DNA of 17,611 bases. It comes from 62-47 sp039808365 (lineage in GTDB: Bacteria; Pseudomonadota; Alphaproteobacteria; Rhizobiales; Xanthobacteraceae). The stretch covers positions 1-17,611 of the forward strand of contig JBDHSX010000068.1 of NCBI GenBank assembly GCA_039808365.1, in the 5' to 3' direction. Positions 1 through 6,868 of the stretch are shown piece by piece (positions within the stretch are counted from its first letter, which is position 1; each line of letters begins with the position of its first letter). Below the pieces are notes generated by a model. That model did no database searches. It was given only the letters and a program-made list of their open reading frames with translations, and was not told where the DNA came from. The translations under genes were made by a program, and so were the position numbers.

Positions 1-311
1 GTCTTCATCTCGGCGATGTCGCCCTCGTGCAGCACCATGCCGCCGATCAGCTGCACGTCGAAATGGCGCTGGCCGAGGGTGCGCTTGGCCGCCTCGCGCA
101 CGGTGGCGAAGGCCGGCACCAGCAGATCGTCCAGCGACTTGCCGGCCTCGATCTGCTTGCGGAATTCGGCGGTGCGCGCCTTGAGCTGCTCGTCGCTGAG
201 CGCCGCCACTTCCGGCTCCAGGGCATTGATGGCATTGACGCGCGATTGATACGCCTTGACCCGGCGGTCGTTGGGGGAGCCGAAAAACTTGCGGGCGAGC
301 GCGCCGATCAT
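1..311 (-). CDS. secA: Preprotein translocase ATPase SecA, N-terminal part (gene runs off the window)
   Basis: The minus-strand reading frame gives the first 103 residues of SecA, beginning MIGALARKFFGSPNDRRVK and continuing through a stretch like NAINALEPEVAALSDEQL to GGMVLHEGDIAEMKT at the window edge. The last piece is the conserved region just before the first ATP-binding site. SecA is the motor ATPase that pushes unfolded preproteins through SecYEG; it acts in the cytosol and at the inner membrane. The ATG at 309-311 is preceded at about 10 bases by an AGGAC Shine-Dalgarno-like sequence, and the next upstream in-phase ATG is absent, so the start is well supported. The Walker motifs and the C-terminal zinc site lie outside the window. 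The gene diverges from a secreted isomerase gene, a Sec substrate by its signal peptide. Confidence 0.95.
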   Translation of the reverse strand, partial: MIGALARKFFGSPNDRRVKAYQSRVNAINALEPEVAALSDEQLKARTAEFRKQIEAGKSLDDLLVPAFATVREAAKRTLGQRHFDVQLIGGMVLHEGDIAEMK

Positions 312-707
312 ACCAATGTCCTGTCCATGCGGTCCGGCGCTGCGGCCGGAAGATCATCCATCAATGCGACGTCATCGAGCGAGGCGTTTAACACGCGCCG
401 GGCTCCCTTGTCGCGCCGGGGAGCCAATCCGTCGCGTCGGGGCGCCGTCGCGGCCATCAACTCGTCGTGACGCCTCGAAACACGCCGGTCCCGTCAATGA
501 TTTACCGAAAAGGCACCGGACGATGCGGCCAACATTGACCCGGTGCCGGACAGATATGGCCCGCCCAGGGGGTTGTCAACGGCGCGGGCGGAACGGCCGG
601 ATGTCCGATATTTCATGATTTTGACAGAGTTTTCGCGTTGCCAACGCTGGCAGATTAGGCGAGTGTCCGCCGCCTCGAACCGCCCCTCCGGGAGAACAGG
701 ATTGTCC
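312..707. other. Divergent intergenic region between secA and the peptidyl-prolyl isomerase gene
   Basis: About 400 bases hold the 5' regions of two divergent genes and no convincing protein gene; frames crossing it have no family resemblance. An inverted repeat GGCACCGG (512-519) / CCGGTGCC (540-547) with a 20-base loop sits in the middle. A perfect -35-like TTGACA at 621-626 points toward the isomerase gene, but no good -10 box lies 16-18 bases downstream. A short palindrome TGCCA-ACGC-TGGCA occurs at 639-652. I could not identify a clear secA promoter on the other strand. The inverted repeat could be an operator or a transcript hairpin; this is not decided by sequence alone. Confidence 0.5.
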
Positions 708-1598
708 ATGACTGCCTCATCGCGCCCCACCCCATCGCGCTCGCGCGGCCTCGCGCTGTCCGCGGCAAGTTGCCTCGCTCTGGCGCTGCTGGCGGGCGCC
801 CCCGCGCGCGCCGACGACAATCCGGTGCTGGCCAAGGTCAATGGCGTCGAAATCCGCCAGAGCGACGTGACGCTGGCGGAGGAGGAACTGGCGCCCAACC
901 TGGCGCAGATGGACCCCGCGACCAAGAAGGAAAACGTGCTGGCGTTCCTGATCGACATGAAGATCGTCGCCAAGGCCGCCGAGGACAAGAAGATCGGCGA
1001 GCAGGCCGATTTCAAGAAAAAGCTCGATTTCGCCCGCAACCGCCTCTTGATGGACAATCTGCTGGCGGCCGAGGGCAAGGCAGCCTTGACCGACGCGGCC
1101 ATGAAGAAGGTCTATGACGACGCCGCCGCCCAGATCGCCGGCGAGCAGGAGGTCCACGCCCGCCACATCCTGGTGCAGACCGAGGACGAGGCCAAGGCGA
1201 TCAAGGCCGAACTCGACAAGGGCGCCGATTTCGCCAAGCTCGCCAAGGAGAAGTCCAAGGACCCCGGCGCGGCGGACGGCGGCGACCTCGGCTTCTTCAC
1301 CAAGGAGCAGATGGTGCCGGAATTCTCCAAGGTCGCCTTCGAGCTGGCGCCCGGCAAGATTTCCGACCCGGTCAAGACGCAATTCGGCTGGCACATCATC
1401 AAGGTCGAGGAAAAGCGCAACCGCCAGCCGCCGCCGTTCGACCAGGTCAAGCCGCAGATCGAGCAATACGTGACGCGCAAGGCGCAGTCGGAACTGGTCG
1501 CCAAGCTGCGCGAGACCGCCAAGGTCGAGCGCATGGACCAGCCGGCGGCCCCGGCCGTCCCGGCCCCGGCGACGCCGCCCGCGCCGGCGAAGAAGTAA
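708..1598 (+). CDS. Secreted SurA/PrsA-like peptidyl-prolyl cis-trans isomerase (parvulin family)
   Basis: This is a 296-residue periplasmic foldase-type protein. Residues 1-35 form a signal peptide: a basic start (SRPTPSRSRG), a hydrophobic core (LALSAASCLALALLAG) and a likely cleavage after A-R-A35. Residues about 38-140 resemble the helical SurA N-terminal domain (VLAKVNGVEIRQSDV). Residues about 148-235 are a parvulin (rotamase) domain with the hallmark pieces ARHILV, GGDLGFF, MVPEF and FGWHIIKVE. The tail from about 279 is Pro/Ala-rich and probably disordered. The family isomerises prolyl peptide bonds and chaperones exported proteins. The ATG at 708 has GGAGAACAGG just upstream and gives a proper signal peptide; an extension to 543 would bury the signal peptide behind 55 extra residues. 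Whether it acts on outer-membrane proteins like SurA is inference. Confidence 0.88.
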   Translation: MTASSRPTPSRSRGLALSAASCLALALLAGAPARADDNPVLAKVNGVEIRQSDVTLAEEELAPNLAQMDPATKKENVLAFLIDMKIVAKAAEDKKIGEQADFKKKLDFARNRLLMDNLLAAEGKAALTDAAMKKVYDDAAAQIAGEQEVHARHILVQTEDEAKAIKAELDKGADFAKLAKEKSKDPGAADGGDLGFFTKEQMVPEFSKVAFELAPGKISDPVKTQFGWHIIKVEEKRNRQPPPFDQVKPQIEQYVTRKAQSELVAKLRETAKVERMDQPAAPAVPAPATPPAPAKK

Positions 1599-1609
1599 AT
1601 CGGTTATTT

Positions 1610-1718
1610 CGTCATGCGCGGGCTTGACCCGCGCATCCATCTTCATTGATGGATTGCCGGATCATAGGCGAGCGAAAGCGAAGCCGTTCTTCCGACCATT
1701 AATATCCGGCAATGACGG
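1610..1718. repeat. Composite palindromic intergenic element upstream of argJ
   Basis: A roughly 109-base element bounded by CGTCATGC and GCAATGACGG contains three nested stems: GCGCGGG (1616-1622) with CCCGCGC (1628-1634); ATCCATC (1635-1641) with GATGGAT (1648-1654); and TTGCCGGAT (1654-1662) with ATCCGGCAA (1704-1712). The type is common between genes in Bradyrhizobium and Rhodopseudomonas relatives and differs from the three other palindromes in this window. It ends only 7 bases before the argJ start codon, so it would be transcribed into the argJ leader if the isomerase and argJ are cotranscribed. Confidence 0.8.
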
Positions 1719-1725
1719 AATTCCC

Positions 1726-2961
1726 ATGTCCACCGCTGTCTCCCCCCTCGCCCCGAAACACGTCCCCGACCTGCCGCCGCTCGGCGGCGTCCGCCTCGCC
1801 ACCGCCGCCGCCGGCATCCGCTACAAGGGCCGCACCGACGTGCTGCTGGCGCTGCTCGATCCCGGCACCACGGTCGCCGGCGTCTTCACCACCTCGAAAT
1901 GCCCGTCCGCGCCGGTCGAATGGTGCCGCGACAAGCTCAAGGGCGGGAAAGCCCGCGCGCTGGTGGTCAATTCCGGCAACGCCAACGCCTTCACCGGCAA
2001 GACCGGCCGCGCCGCGACCGCGCTGACCGCGAAGATCGCGGCCAAGGCGGTCGGCTGCCCGGTCGACGAGGTCTTTCTCGCCTCGACCGGAGTGATCGGC
2101 GAGCCGCTCGACGCCACCAAGTTCGACGGTGTGCTCGGCAATCTGGCTGAGCAGGCCGAGCCCGACCGCTGGCATGACGCCGCCCGCGCGATCATGACCA
2201 CCGACACCTTCTTCAAGGTCGCCACCGCCACCGTGAAGATCGGCAAGGCCAAGGTCACCATCAACGGCATGGCCAAGGGCGCCGGCATGATCGCTCCCGA
2301 CATGGCGACGATGCTGTCCTTCGTCTTCACCGACGCGCCGCTGTCGGCCGCCGCGCTGCAATCGCTGCTGAAGACCGGCGTCGCCACCACCTTCAACGCC
2401 GTGACCATCGACGGCGACACCTCGACCTCCGACACCCTGCTGGCCTTCGCCACCGGCGCGGCCAAGGACGCCCCGAAAATCTCCCGCGCCAGCGACCCGC
2501 GGCTGAAGGCGTTTGCCAAAGCGTTTCAGGCCGTGCTGGCCGATCTGGCGGAACAGGTCGCCCGCGACGGCGAAGGCGCGCGCAAGCTGGTGGAGGTGAG
2601 CGTCGAGGGCGCGGTGTCCGACAAGTCGGCGCGGCGGGTGGCGATGTCGATCGCCAATTCGCCGCTGGTCAAGACCGCGATCGCCGGCGAGGACGCCAAT
2701 TGGGGCCGCGTGGTGATGGCGGTCGGCAAGGCCGGCGAGCCCGCCGACCGCGACCGGCTGTCGATCTCCTTCAACGGCATCCGCGTCGCCAGGAGCGGCG
2801 CGCGCGATCCGTCCTATGACGAGGCGGAAGTCTCCAGGGCGATGAAGAACGACGTCATCCGCATCAAGGTGGCGCTCGGCCTGGGCAAGGGCCGCGACCG
2901 CGTGCTGACCTGCGACCTCACCAAGGAATATGTCGCCATCAACGGCGACTACCGGTCGTGA
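1726..2961 (+). CDS. argJ: Bifunctional glutamate N-acetyltransferase / amino-acid N-acetyltransferase ArgJ
   Basis: ArgJ moves the acetyl group from N-acetylornithine to glutamate in the cyclic arginine pathway, and in bifunctional forms also makes N-acetylglutamate from acetyl-CoA. The 411-residue product has normal family length. It shows the N-terminal motif GVFTTSKCPSAPVEWC, the VNSGNANAFTG region, STGVIGEP, and the self-cleavage site KGAGMIAPDMATML, where Thr195 is expected to become the N-terminal nucleophile of the beta chain. The C-terminal half holds FNAVTIDGDTSTSDT and EDANWGRVVMAVGKAG, and the C-terminus CDLTKEYVAINGDYRS is typical. The ATG at 1726 was chosen because upstream in-frame codons translate the palindromic element. 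Whether this copy is mono- or bifunctional cannot be read from the sequence. The stop overlaps the next start by one base. Confidence 0.97.
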   Translation: MSTAVSPLAPKHVPDLPPLGGVRLATAAAGIRYKGRTDVLLALLDPGTTVAGVFTTSKCPSAPVEWCRDKLKGGKARALVVNSGNANAFTGKTGRAATALTAKIAAKAVGCPVDEVFLASTGVIGEPLDATKFDGVLGNLAEQAEPDRWHDAARAIMTTDTFFKVATATVKIGKAKVTINGMAKGAGMIAPDMATMLSFVFTDAPLSAAALQSLLKTGVATTFNAVTIDGDTSTSDTLLAFATGAAKDAPKISRASDPRLKAFAKAFQAVLADLAEQVARDGEGARKLVEVSVEGAVSDKSARRVAMSIANSPLVKTAIAGEDANWGRVVMAVGKAGEPADRDRLSISFNGIRVARSGARDPSYDEAEVSRAMKNDVIRIKVALGLGKGRDRVLTCDLTKEYVAINGDYRS

Positions 2962-3362
2962 TGAAACTCACCCTCGTCGTCGCCTGCGCGCTGATCGACG
3001 CCGACAACCGCGTCCTGATCGCGCAGCGCCCGGAGGGCAAGCAACTCGCCGGGCTGTGGGAATTTCCCGGCGGCAAGCTGGAGCCCGGCGAACGCCCCGA
3101 GCCGGCGCTGATCCGCGAATTGCGCGAGGAACTCGGCATCGAGGTCAAGGAAGCCTGCCTCGCGCCGCTGACCTTCGCCAGCCATGCCTACGAGACGTTC
3201 CATTTGCTGATGCCGCTCTACATCTGCCGGCGCTGGGATGGCACGGTGGTCTCGAAAGAGGGACAGGCGCTGAAATGGGTGCGCGCCAACAAATTGCGCG
3301 ACTACCCGATGCCGCCCGCCGACATCCCGCTGATCCCGCCGCTGATCGATCTGCTGATGTGA
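2961..3362 (+). CDS. mutT: MutT-type Nudix hydrolase, (deoxy)nucleoside triphosphate pyrophosphohydrolase
   Basis: A complete Nudix box spans residues 38-60: G-K-L-E-P-G-E, seven residues, then R-E-L-R-E-E-L-G-I, which places the catalytic glutamates. The N-terminus (VVACALIDADNRVLIAQRPEGK) and the strand LWEFPGGK match MutT, which removes 8-oxo-dGTP from the nucleotide pool and so prevents A:T to C:G mutations. The product has 133 residues, usual for MutT. The ATG at 2961 overlaps the argJ stop (TGATG), which suggests translational coupling; a GTG at 2958 would add one residue. A 3' hairpin repeat follows and probably ends the transcript. The exact substrate is inferred from family resemblance. 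Confidence 0.9.
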   Translation: MKLTLVVACALIDADNRVLIAQRPEGKQLAGLWEFPGGKLEPGERPEPALIRELREELGIEVKEACLAPLTFASHAYETFHLLMPLYICRRWDGTVVSKEGQALKWVRANKLRDYPMPPADIPLIPPLIDLLM

Positions 3363-3394
3363 GGCGTCATCGTCATTGCAACGCCAACGGTCTC

Positions 3395-3466
3395 CGTCAT
3401 TGCGAGCGAAGCGAAGCAATCCAGCTCTTTCCTCGCGGTCTCTGGATTGCTTCGCTCGCGATGACG
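3395..3466. repeat. Palindromic intergenic repeat, copy A (GTCATTGCGAGCGAAG type)
   Basis: The left arm (3395-3424, CGTCATTGCGAGCG to CAATCCAG) pairs with the right arm (3442-3466, CTGGATTGC to GATGACG) around a loop of about 17 bases. The left arm carries an extra tandem CGAAG. A second partial copy of the outer end, CGTCATTGC, lies at 3371-3379. The hairpin sits between two convergent genes and is likely to stop transcription from either side, although it lacks a U-run. Two more copies occur at 8294-8375 and 17259-17341. Confidence 0.88.
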
Positions 3467-3473
3467 AAAACAA

Positions 3474-4319
3474 CTACGGCTTCCGCCGCTTCACCGCATC
3501 CTCAAGGCTGAACTTCGCCGAGCCCGGCCGCAACGGTTTGGGCTGGCTTTCGTGCGGGGCCCAGCCGAGCAGCCAGACCAGGTCGAAGGTGGCGCGGATG
3601 CGGCCGTCGGCGTCGCTGAAACGCTCGCCGTAGATTTGCGCCATCCGCAGCAGGGTGGCGCGCCGCGACGGCAGCTTGCGCCGCTCCACCAGCACATTGG
3701 TCGCGCCCATGCGGCGCAGGTCCTGCATCAGGGCGAAGGCATTGTCGTAACGCACCGACAGCCGCTCGACATCGGTCACCGGCAGCGCGAAGCCGGCGCG
3801 CTGCAACAGTCCGCCGGCGTCGCGCAGGTCGGCGAACGGCGAGACATGCGGCGACGCGCCGCCCTCCACCTCGGCCTCGGCGGCGGCGAAGGACTGCCGC
3901 AGCTCGGTGAGGGTGTCGCCGCCGACCATCGCCGCCAGCAGCAGCCCGTCCGGTCTCAAGGCGCGCCGCACCTGCGCCAGCACGCCCGGCAGGTCATTGA
4001 CGAATTGCAGCGCCAGCAGCGACACGGCGAGGTCGATCGAGTCCGGCGCCAGCCCCAGCGGATCGTTGTCGGCGTCGGCGATGGCCACCGGCCGCAGCGC
4101 GATGCCCTGCTTGTCCAGCGCATCCCGCAGCGCCGCGCCCGGCGTCGCCAGATCGATCCCCGAGGTGAAGGCGCGGTTGACCGCCGCCAGCCGCTCAGCC
4201 GCGTCGCTCGCCGCATGGTCGAGCAGGAACGTCGCCGCGCCGAGCTTGTCCGCGCGCGCCCGCCGCGCGCGCAGCAGCGCGCGGTCGAACAGGACGGGCG
4301 TGGCGGGGGCATCGACCAT
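3474..4319 (-). CDS. BioC/NDUFAF5-like methyltransferase-domain protein
   Basis: The product (281 residues from the chosen start) resembles the family that includes human NDUFAF5, a complex I assembly factor, and bacterial BioC-like proteins. Visible pieces are LFDRALLRARRARA, the post-motif region SIDLAVSLLALQFVNDLPGVLAQVRRALRPDGLLLAAMVGGDTL split over residues about 105-150, the HVSPFADLRDAGGLLQRAGF segment, and the VRYDNAFALMQDLRRMGATN segment typical of this family. The usual glycine-rich SAM loop (DLGCGxG) is replaced by something like GIDLATPGAAL, so SAM binding is uncertain. I chose the ATG at 4317-4319 because the protein then starts close to the LFDRALL motif. An ATG at 4392-4394 would add 25 residues, has a distant GAGG, and would leave only 21 bases to comF. 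Confidence 0.8.
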   Translation of the reverse strand: MVDAPATPVLFDRALLRARRARADKLGAATFLLDHAASDAAERLAAVNRAFTSGIDLATPGAALRDALDKQGIALRPVAIADADNDPLGLAPDSIDLAVSLLALQFVNDLPGVLAQVRRALRPDGLLLAAMVGGDTLTELRQSFAAAEAEVEGGASPHVSPFADLRDAGGLLQRAGFALPVTDVERLSVRYDNAFALMQDLRRMGATNVLVERRKLPSRRATLLRMAQIYGERFSDADGRIRATFDLVWLLGWAPHESQPKPLRPGSAKFSLEDAVKRRKP

Positions 4320-4415
4320 GGCGCGGTGGTACGCCCAATCGCCCACGCTGACAATCCGATCCGGACACGGCGGCGCGACCTTGAGAGTCGCCATGCGGCA
4401 AACTAACCTCGTCCC

Positions 4416-5222
4416 ATGTCGAGCGACGCCGCGCCCTCCTCCGCCACGAGCCGCCTCCGCGGCGCCGTCCGCGCCTGCCGCGATTTCGCCGCAAGAATCC
4501 CGCGCGCCGCGCTCGACGTCGCGCTGCCGACGCTGTGCGCCGCCTGCCGCGAGCCGGTCGCCGGCGACGGCCTGTGCGCGGCGTGCTGGGGCCAGTTGTC
4601 GTTCATTGAACCACCGTTCTGCCCGCGCCTCGGCATTCCGTTCGTCTATGACCCCGGCCCCGGCGTGCTGTCGATGCAGGCCGCCGCCGCGCCGCCGGCC
4701 TTCCATCGCGCCCGCGCCGCGGTCCGCTACGACGACGTCGCCAAAACGCTGGTTCACGCGCTGAAATATCAGGACCGCACCGACCTCGCGCCCGTTATGG
4801 GCCGCTGGATGGCGCGCGCCGGCGGCGAACTGCTGGCCGACGCCGACCTGCTCGTTCCGGTGCCGCTGCATTGGCGGCGGGCCTGGAGCCGGCGCTACAA
4901 CCAGTCCGGGGCGCTGGCGAAAATCATCGCGCGGCATCACCACACCAGGGTCGCGGGCGACGTGCTGCGCCGGGTGCGGCCGACGCGGCACCAAATCGGG
5001 CTGTCGAAAGCCGAGCGCGCCGCCAATGTGCAGGGCGCCTTCGCCGTCGACCCCGCCAAGGCCGCCGAGATCGCCGGCCGCCGCGTCGTGCTGATCGACG
5101 ACGTGCTGACCTCGGGCGCCACCGCCGACGCCTGCGCCCGCGCGCTGTTGCGCGCCAAGGCGCGACAGGTCGACGTGCTGGTGTTCGCTCGGGTTGTGGA
5201 GCCGACGCAAAACCCCATATAA
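4416..5222 (+). CDS. comF: ComF-family phosphoribosyltransferase-like protein
   Basis: The 268-residue protein has the ComF layout: an N-terminal zinc finger with Cys41, Cys44, Cys54 and Cys57 (CAAC and CAAC), then a phosphoribosyltransferase domain with VHALKYQDRTDLA, LLVPVPLHWRRAWSRRYNQS and the PRPP-binding loop VVLIDDVLTSGAT at residues 224-236. ComF proteins assist DNA uptake in naturally competent bacteria, while in others the role is unclear; it is typically found upstream of a glutaredoxin in alphaproteobacteria. No strong Shine-Dalgarno precedes the ATG at 4416, so a slightly different start is possible. It is divergent from the methyltransferase gene, and grxC starts 30 bases after its stop. 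Confidence 0.9.
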   Translation: MSSDAAPSSATSRLRGAVRACRDFAARIPRAALDVALPTLCAACREPVAGDGLCAACWGQLSFIEPPFCPRLGIPFVYDPGPGVLSMQAAAAPPAFHRARAAVRYDDVAKTLVHALKYQDRTDLAPVMGRWMARAGGELLADADLLVPVPLHWRRAWSRRYNQSGALAKIIARHHHTRVAGDVLRRVRPTRHQIGLSKAERAANVQGAFAVDPAKAAEIAGRRVVLIDDVLTSGATADACARALLRAKARQVDVLVFARVVEPTQNPI

Positions 5223-5252
5223 TCCGCGACTTCATTGACGAAAGCAGGTTCG

Positions 5253-5534
5253 ATGACCGCTGCGGTTGAAATCTACACGCGCCCCGGCTGCGGCTATTGC
5301 AGCGCGGCGCTGGCGCTGCTGACGCGCAAGAATGTCGCCTTTACCCAGCACGACGCCGGCGCGGACCCGTCAGTGCGCCAAAGAATGTATGACCGCGTCG
5401 GCGCGGGCGCGACCTTCCCGCAGATTTTCATCGGCGGCGCCCATGTCGGCGGCTGCGACGACCTCTACGCGCTCGACCGCGACCGCAAGCTCGATGCGCT
5501 CCTGGCCGGCGAGGGCGAAGGAGCGATCTCGTGA
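5253..5534 (+). CDS. grxC: Glutaredoxin 3 (GrxC), dithiol type
   Basis: This 93-residue thioredoxin-fold protein has the dithiol active site C13-G-Y-C16 in the context IYTRPGCGYC, the cis-proline motif T54-F55-P56, and the glutathione-binding GGCDD at 66-70. Glutaredoxins reduce disulfides and glutathione-mixed disulfides in the cytosol using glutathione. The canonical CPYC is CGYC here, which is common in alphaproteobacteria. The ATG at 5253 has a close AGG; an upstream in-frame ATG at 5235 would add MTKAGS and is less likely. The stop overlaps the GTG start of the next gene by four bases (GTGA), which suggests coupled translation. Confidence 0.94.
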   Translation: MTAAVEIYTRPGCGYCSAALALLTRKNVAFTQHDAGADPSVRQRMYDRVGAGATFPQIFIGGAHVGGCDDLYALDRDRKLDALLAGEGEGAIS

Positions 5535-6409
5535 CTACCGTCACGCCCTTCGTCGCCGCCATGGTGCAGATGCGCACCGGCCTGTTGCCGGGGCCGAGCT
5601 TCGAGCAGGCGGCGGAACTGATCCGCGAGGCCGCGCGGCAGGGCGCTGACTACGTGCAGACGCCCGAAGTCAGCAACATGATGCAGTTGAACCGCGCCGC
5701 GCTGTTCGAGCATCTCGCCGCGCAGGACGACGACGCCTCGCTGAAAGCCTATCGCGATCTGGCGCGCGCGTTGAAAATCCACCTGCATGTCGGCTCGCTG
5801 GCGCTGCGGGCGAGCGAGACGCGCGCGGTCAACCGCTCGTTCCTGCTCGGGCCGGACGGCACGATCCTCGCCAGCTACGACAAGATCCATATGTTCGATA
5901 TCGATCTCGGCAATGGCGAGAGCTATCGCGAATCCGCCAACTACCAGCCGGGCGACAGCGCGGTGCTCACCGATCTGCCATGGGGCCGTCTCGGCATGAC
6001 GATCTGCTACGACGTGCGCTTCCCCTCACTCTATCGGGCGCTGGCGGAAGCCGGCGCGTCGTTCCTCGCGGTGCCCTCGGCCTTCACGAAAAAGACCGGC
6101 GAAGCCCATTGGCACACGCTGCTGCGCGCCCGCGCCATCGAGAACGGCTGCTTCGTGTTCGCCGCGGCGCAGACCGGGCTGCACGAGAACAAGCGCGAGA
6201 CTTTCGGCCATTCGCTGATCGTCGATCCGTGGGGCGTGGTGCTGGCCGACGGCGGCACCGATGTGGGTGTGGTGCTGGCGACCATCGATCCGGCCAAGGT
6301 GGAAAGTGCGCGCAAAAGCATTCCGTCGTTGCAGCACGGCCGCCGCTTCGGCATCAACGACACCCGTGGCGCGCCGGACCGCCTGCAAGTGGTGCGAGGC
6401 TCGGCATGA
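5531..6409 (+). CDS. Carbon-nitrogen hydrolase of the nitrilase superfamily, Nit1/NIT-like amidase
   Basis: The 292-residue product carries the nitrilase-superfamily Glu-Lys-Cys triad: Glu46 in TPEVSN, Lys118 in YDKIHMFDIDL, and Cys159 in TICYDVRFPSLYRALAEAG. The sequences YDKIHMFD and ICYDxRFPxLYR are characteristic of the Nit branch. Nit1 in mammals and yeast, and its bacterial homologues, hydrolyse deaminated glutathione, a side product of transaminases. Placement directly after glutaredoxin fits a glutathione-related repair role, but this is inference from family and context. It starts with GTG inside the grxC stop and ends in an ATGA overlap with the DUF1178 gene, so the three genes are very likely one operon. 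Confidence 0.9.
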   Translation: MTTVTPFVAAMVQMRTGLLPGPSFEQAAELIREAARQGADYVQTPEVSNMMQLNRAALFEHLAAQDDDASLKAYRDLARALKIHLHVGSLALRASETRAVNRSFLLGPDGTILASYDKIHMFDIDLGNGESYRESANYQPGDSAVLTDLPWGRLGMTICYDVRFPSLYRALAEAGASFLAVPSAFTKKTGEAHWHTLLRARAIENGCFVFAAAQTGLHENKRETFGHSLIVDPWGVVLADGGTDVGVVLATIDPAKVESARKSIPSLQHGRRFGINDTRGAPDRLQVVRGSA

Positions 6410-6867
6410 TCAAATACGATCTGCGCTGCGAGCAGGGCCACGGCTTCGAAAGCTGGTTTCAGGGCTCTGCGGCCTACGAGTCCCAGCGCAAGCGCAAGCT
6501 GATCGCCTGCCCGGCCTGCGGTTCGGTGAAGATCGAGAAGGCGCTGATGGCGCCGCGCCTCGCCGGCACCAAGAAGCGTGGCCGCGCCGTGGTCCCGGCC
6601 GAAACCGCCCCCGCCGAGACGCCGCCGGCGCTGATGATGACGCAGGAACGCGAACTGCGCGCCAAGCTCAAGGAATTGCGCGACCATGTGGTGAAGAACG
6701 CCGACAATGTCGGCGAGCGCTTCCCCAACGAGGCGCGCAAGATGCATTACGGCGATATCGAGCATCGGCCGATCTATGGCGAGGCGTCGGCCGACGAGGC
6801 CAAATCGCTGATCGAGGAAGGCATCGAGGTGATGCCGCTGCCGGTGCTGCCTGAAGACCGGAATTAG
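6406..6867 (+). CDS. DUF1178 family protein with N-terminal zinc ribbon
   Basis: The 153-residue protein begins MIKYDLRCEQGHGFESWF and has Cys8, His11 and a CPAC pair at 35-38 (LIACPACGSVKIEKALMAP), a likely zinc ribbon. A Pro/Ala-rich linker follows, then a charged helical part (RAKLKELRDHVVKNADNVG) and the conserved FPNEARKMHYGD segment ending in EEGIEVMPLPVLPED. This matches DUF1178, a family common in alphaproteobacteria with no assigned function. The ATG at 6406 overlaps the previous stop (ATGA). Constant proximity to a Nit-like amidase and glutaredoxin hints at redox or metabolite repair, but no function should be claimed. Confidence 0.9.
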   Translation: MIKYDLRCEQGHGFESWFQGSAAYESQRKRKLIACPACGSVKIEKALMAPRLAGTKKRGRAVVPAETAPAETPPALMMTQERELRAKLKELRDHVVKNADNVGERFPNEARKMHYGDIEHRPIYGEASADEAKSLIEEGIEVMPLPVLPEDRN

Positions 6868-6868
6868 G

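Noticed and set aside
621..660. A full sigma-70 promoter for the isomerase gene at TTGACA (621)
   Set aside because: The -35 match is perfect, but no -10 box lies at 16-18 bases; AGATTA is 25 bases away. It is mentioned in the intergenic entry only.
3363..3473. Insertion sequence or CRISPR interpretation of the palindromic repeats
   Set aside because: The copies are kilobases apart, short, self-complementary and not regularly spaced, with no transposase or cas gene. They fit REP-like intergenic palindromes.
4395..5210. Extension of the minus-strand methyltransferase frame up to 5210 (578 residues)
   Set aside because: It runs antisense to comF, whose zinc finger and PRPP loop are clear. The extra residues are compositionally biased and unlike any domain; open frames are common on the opposite strand of GC-rich genes.
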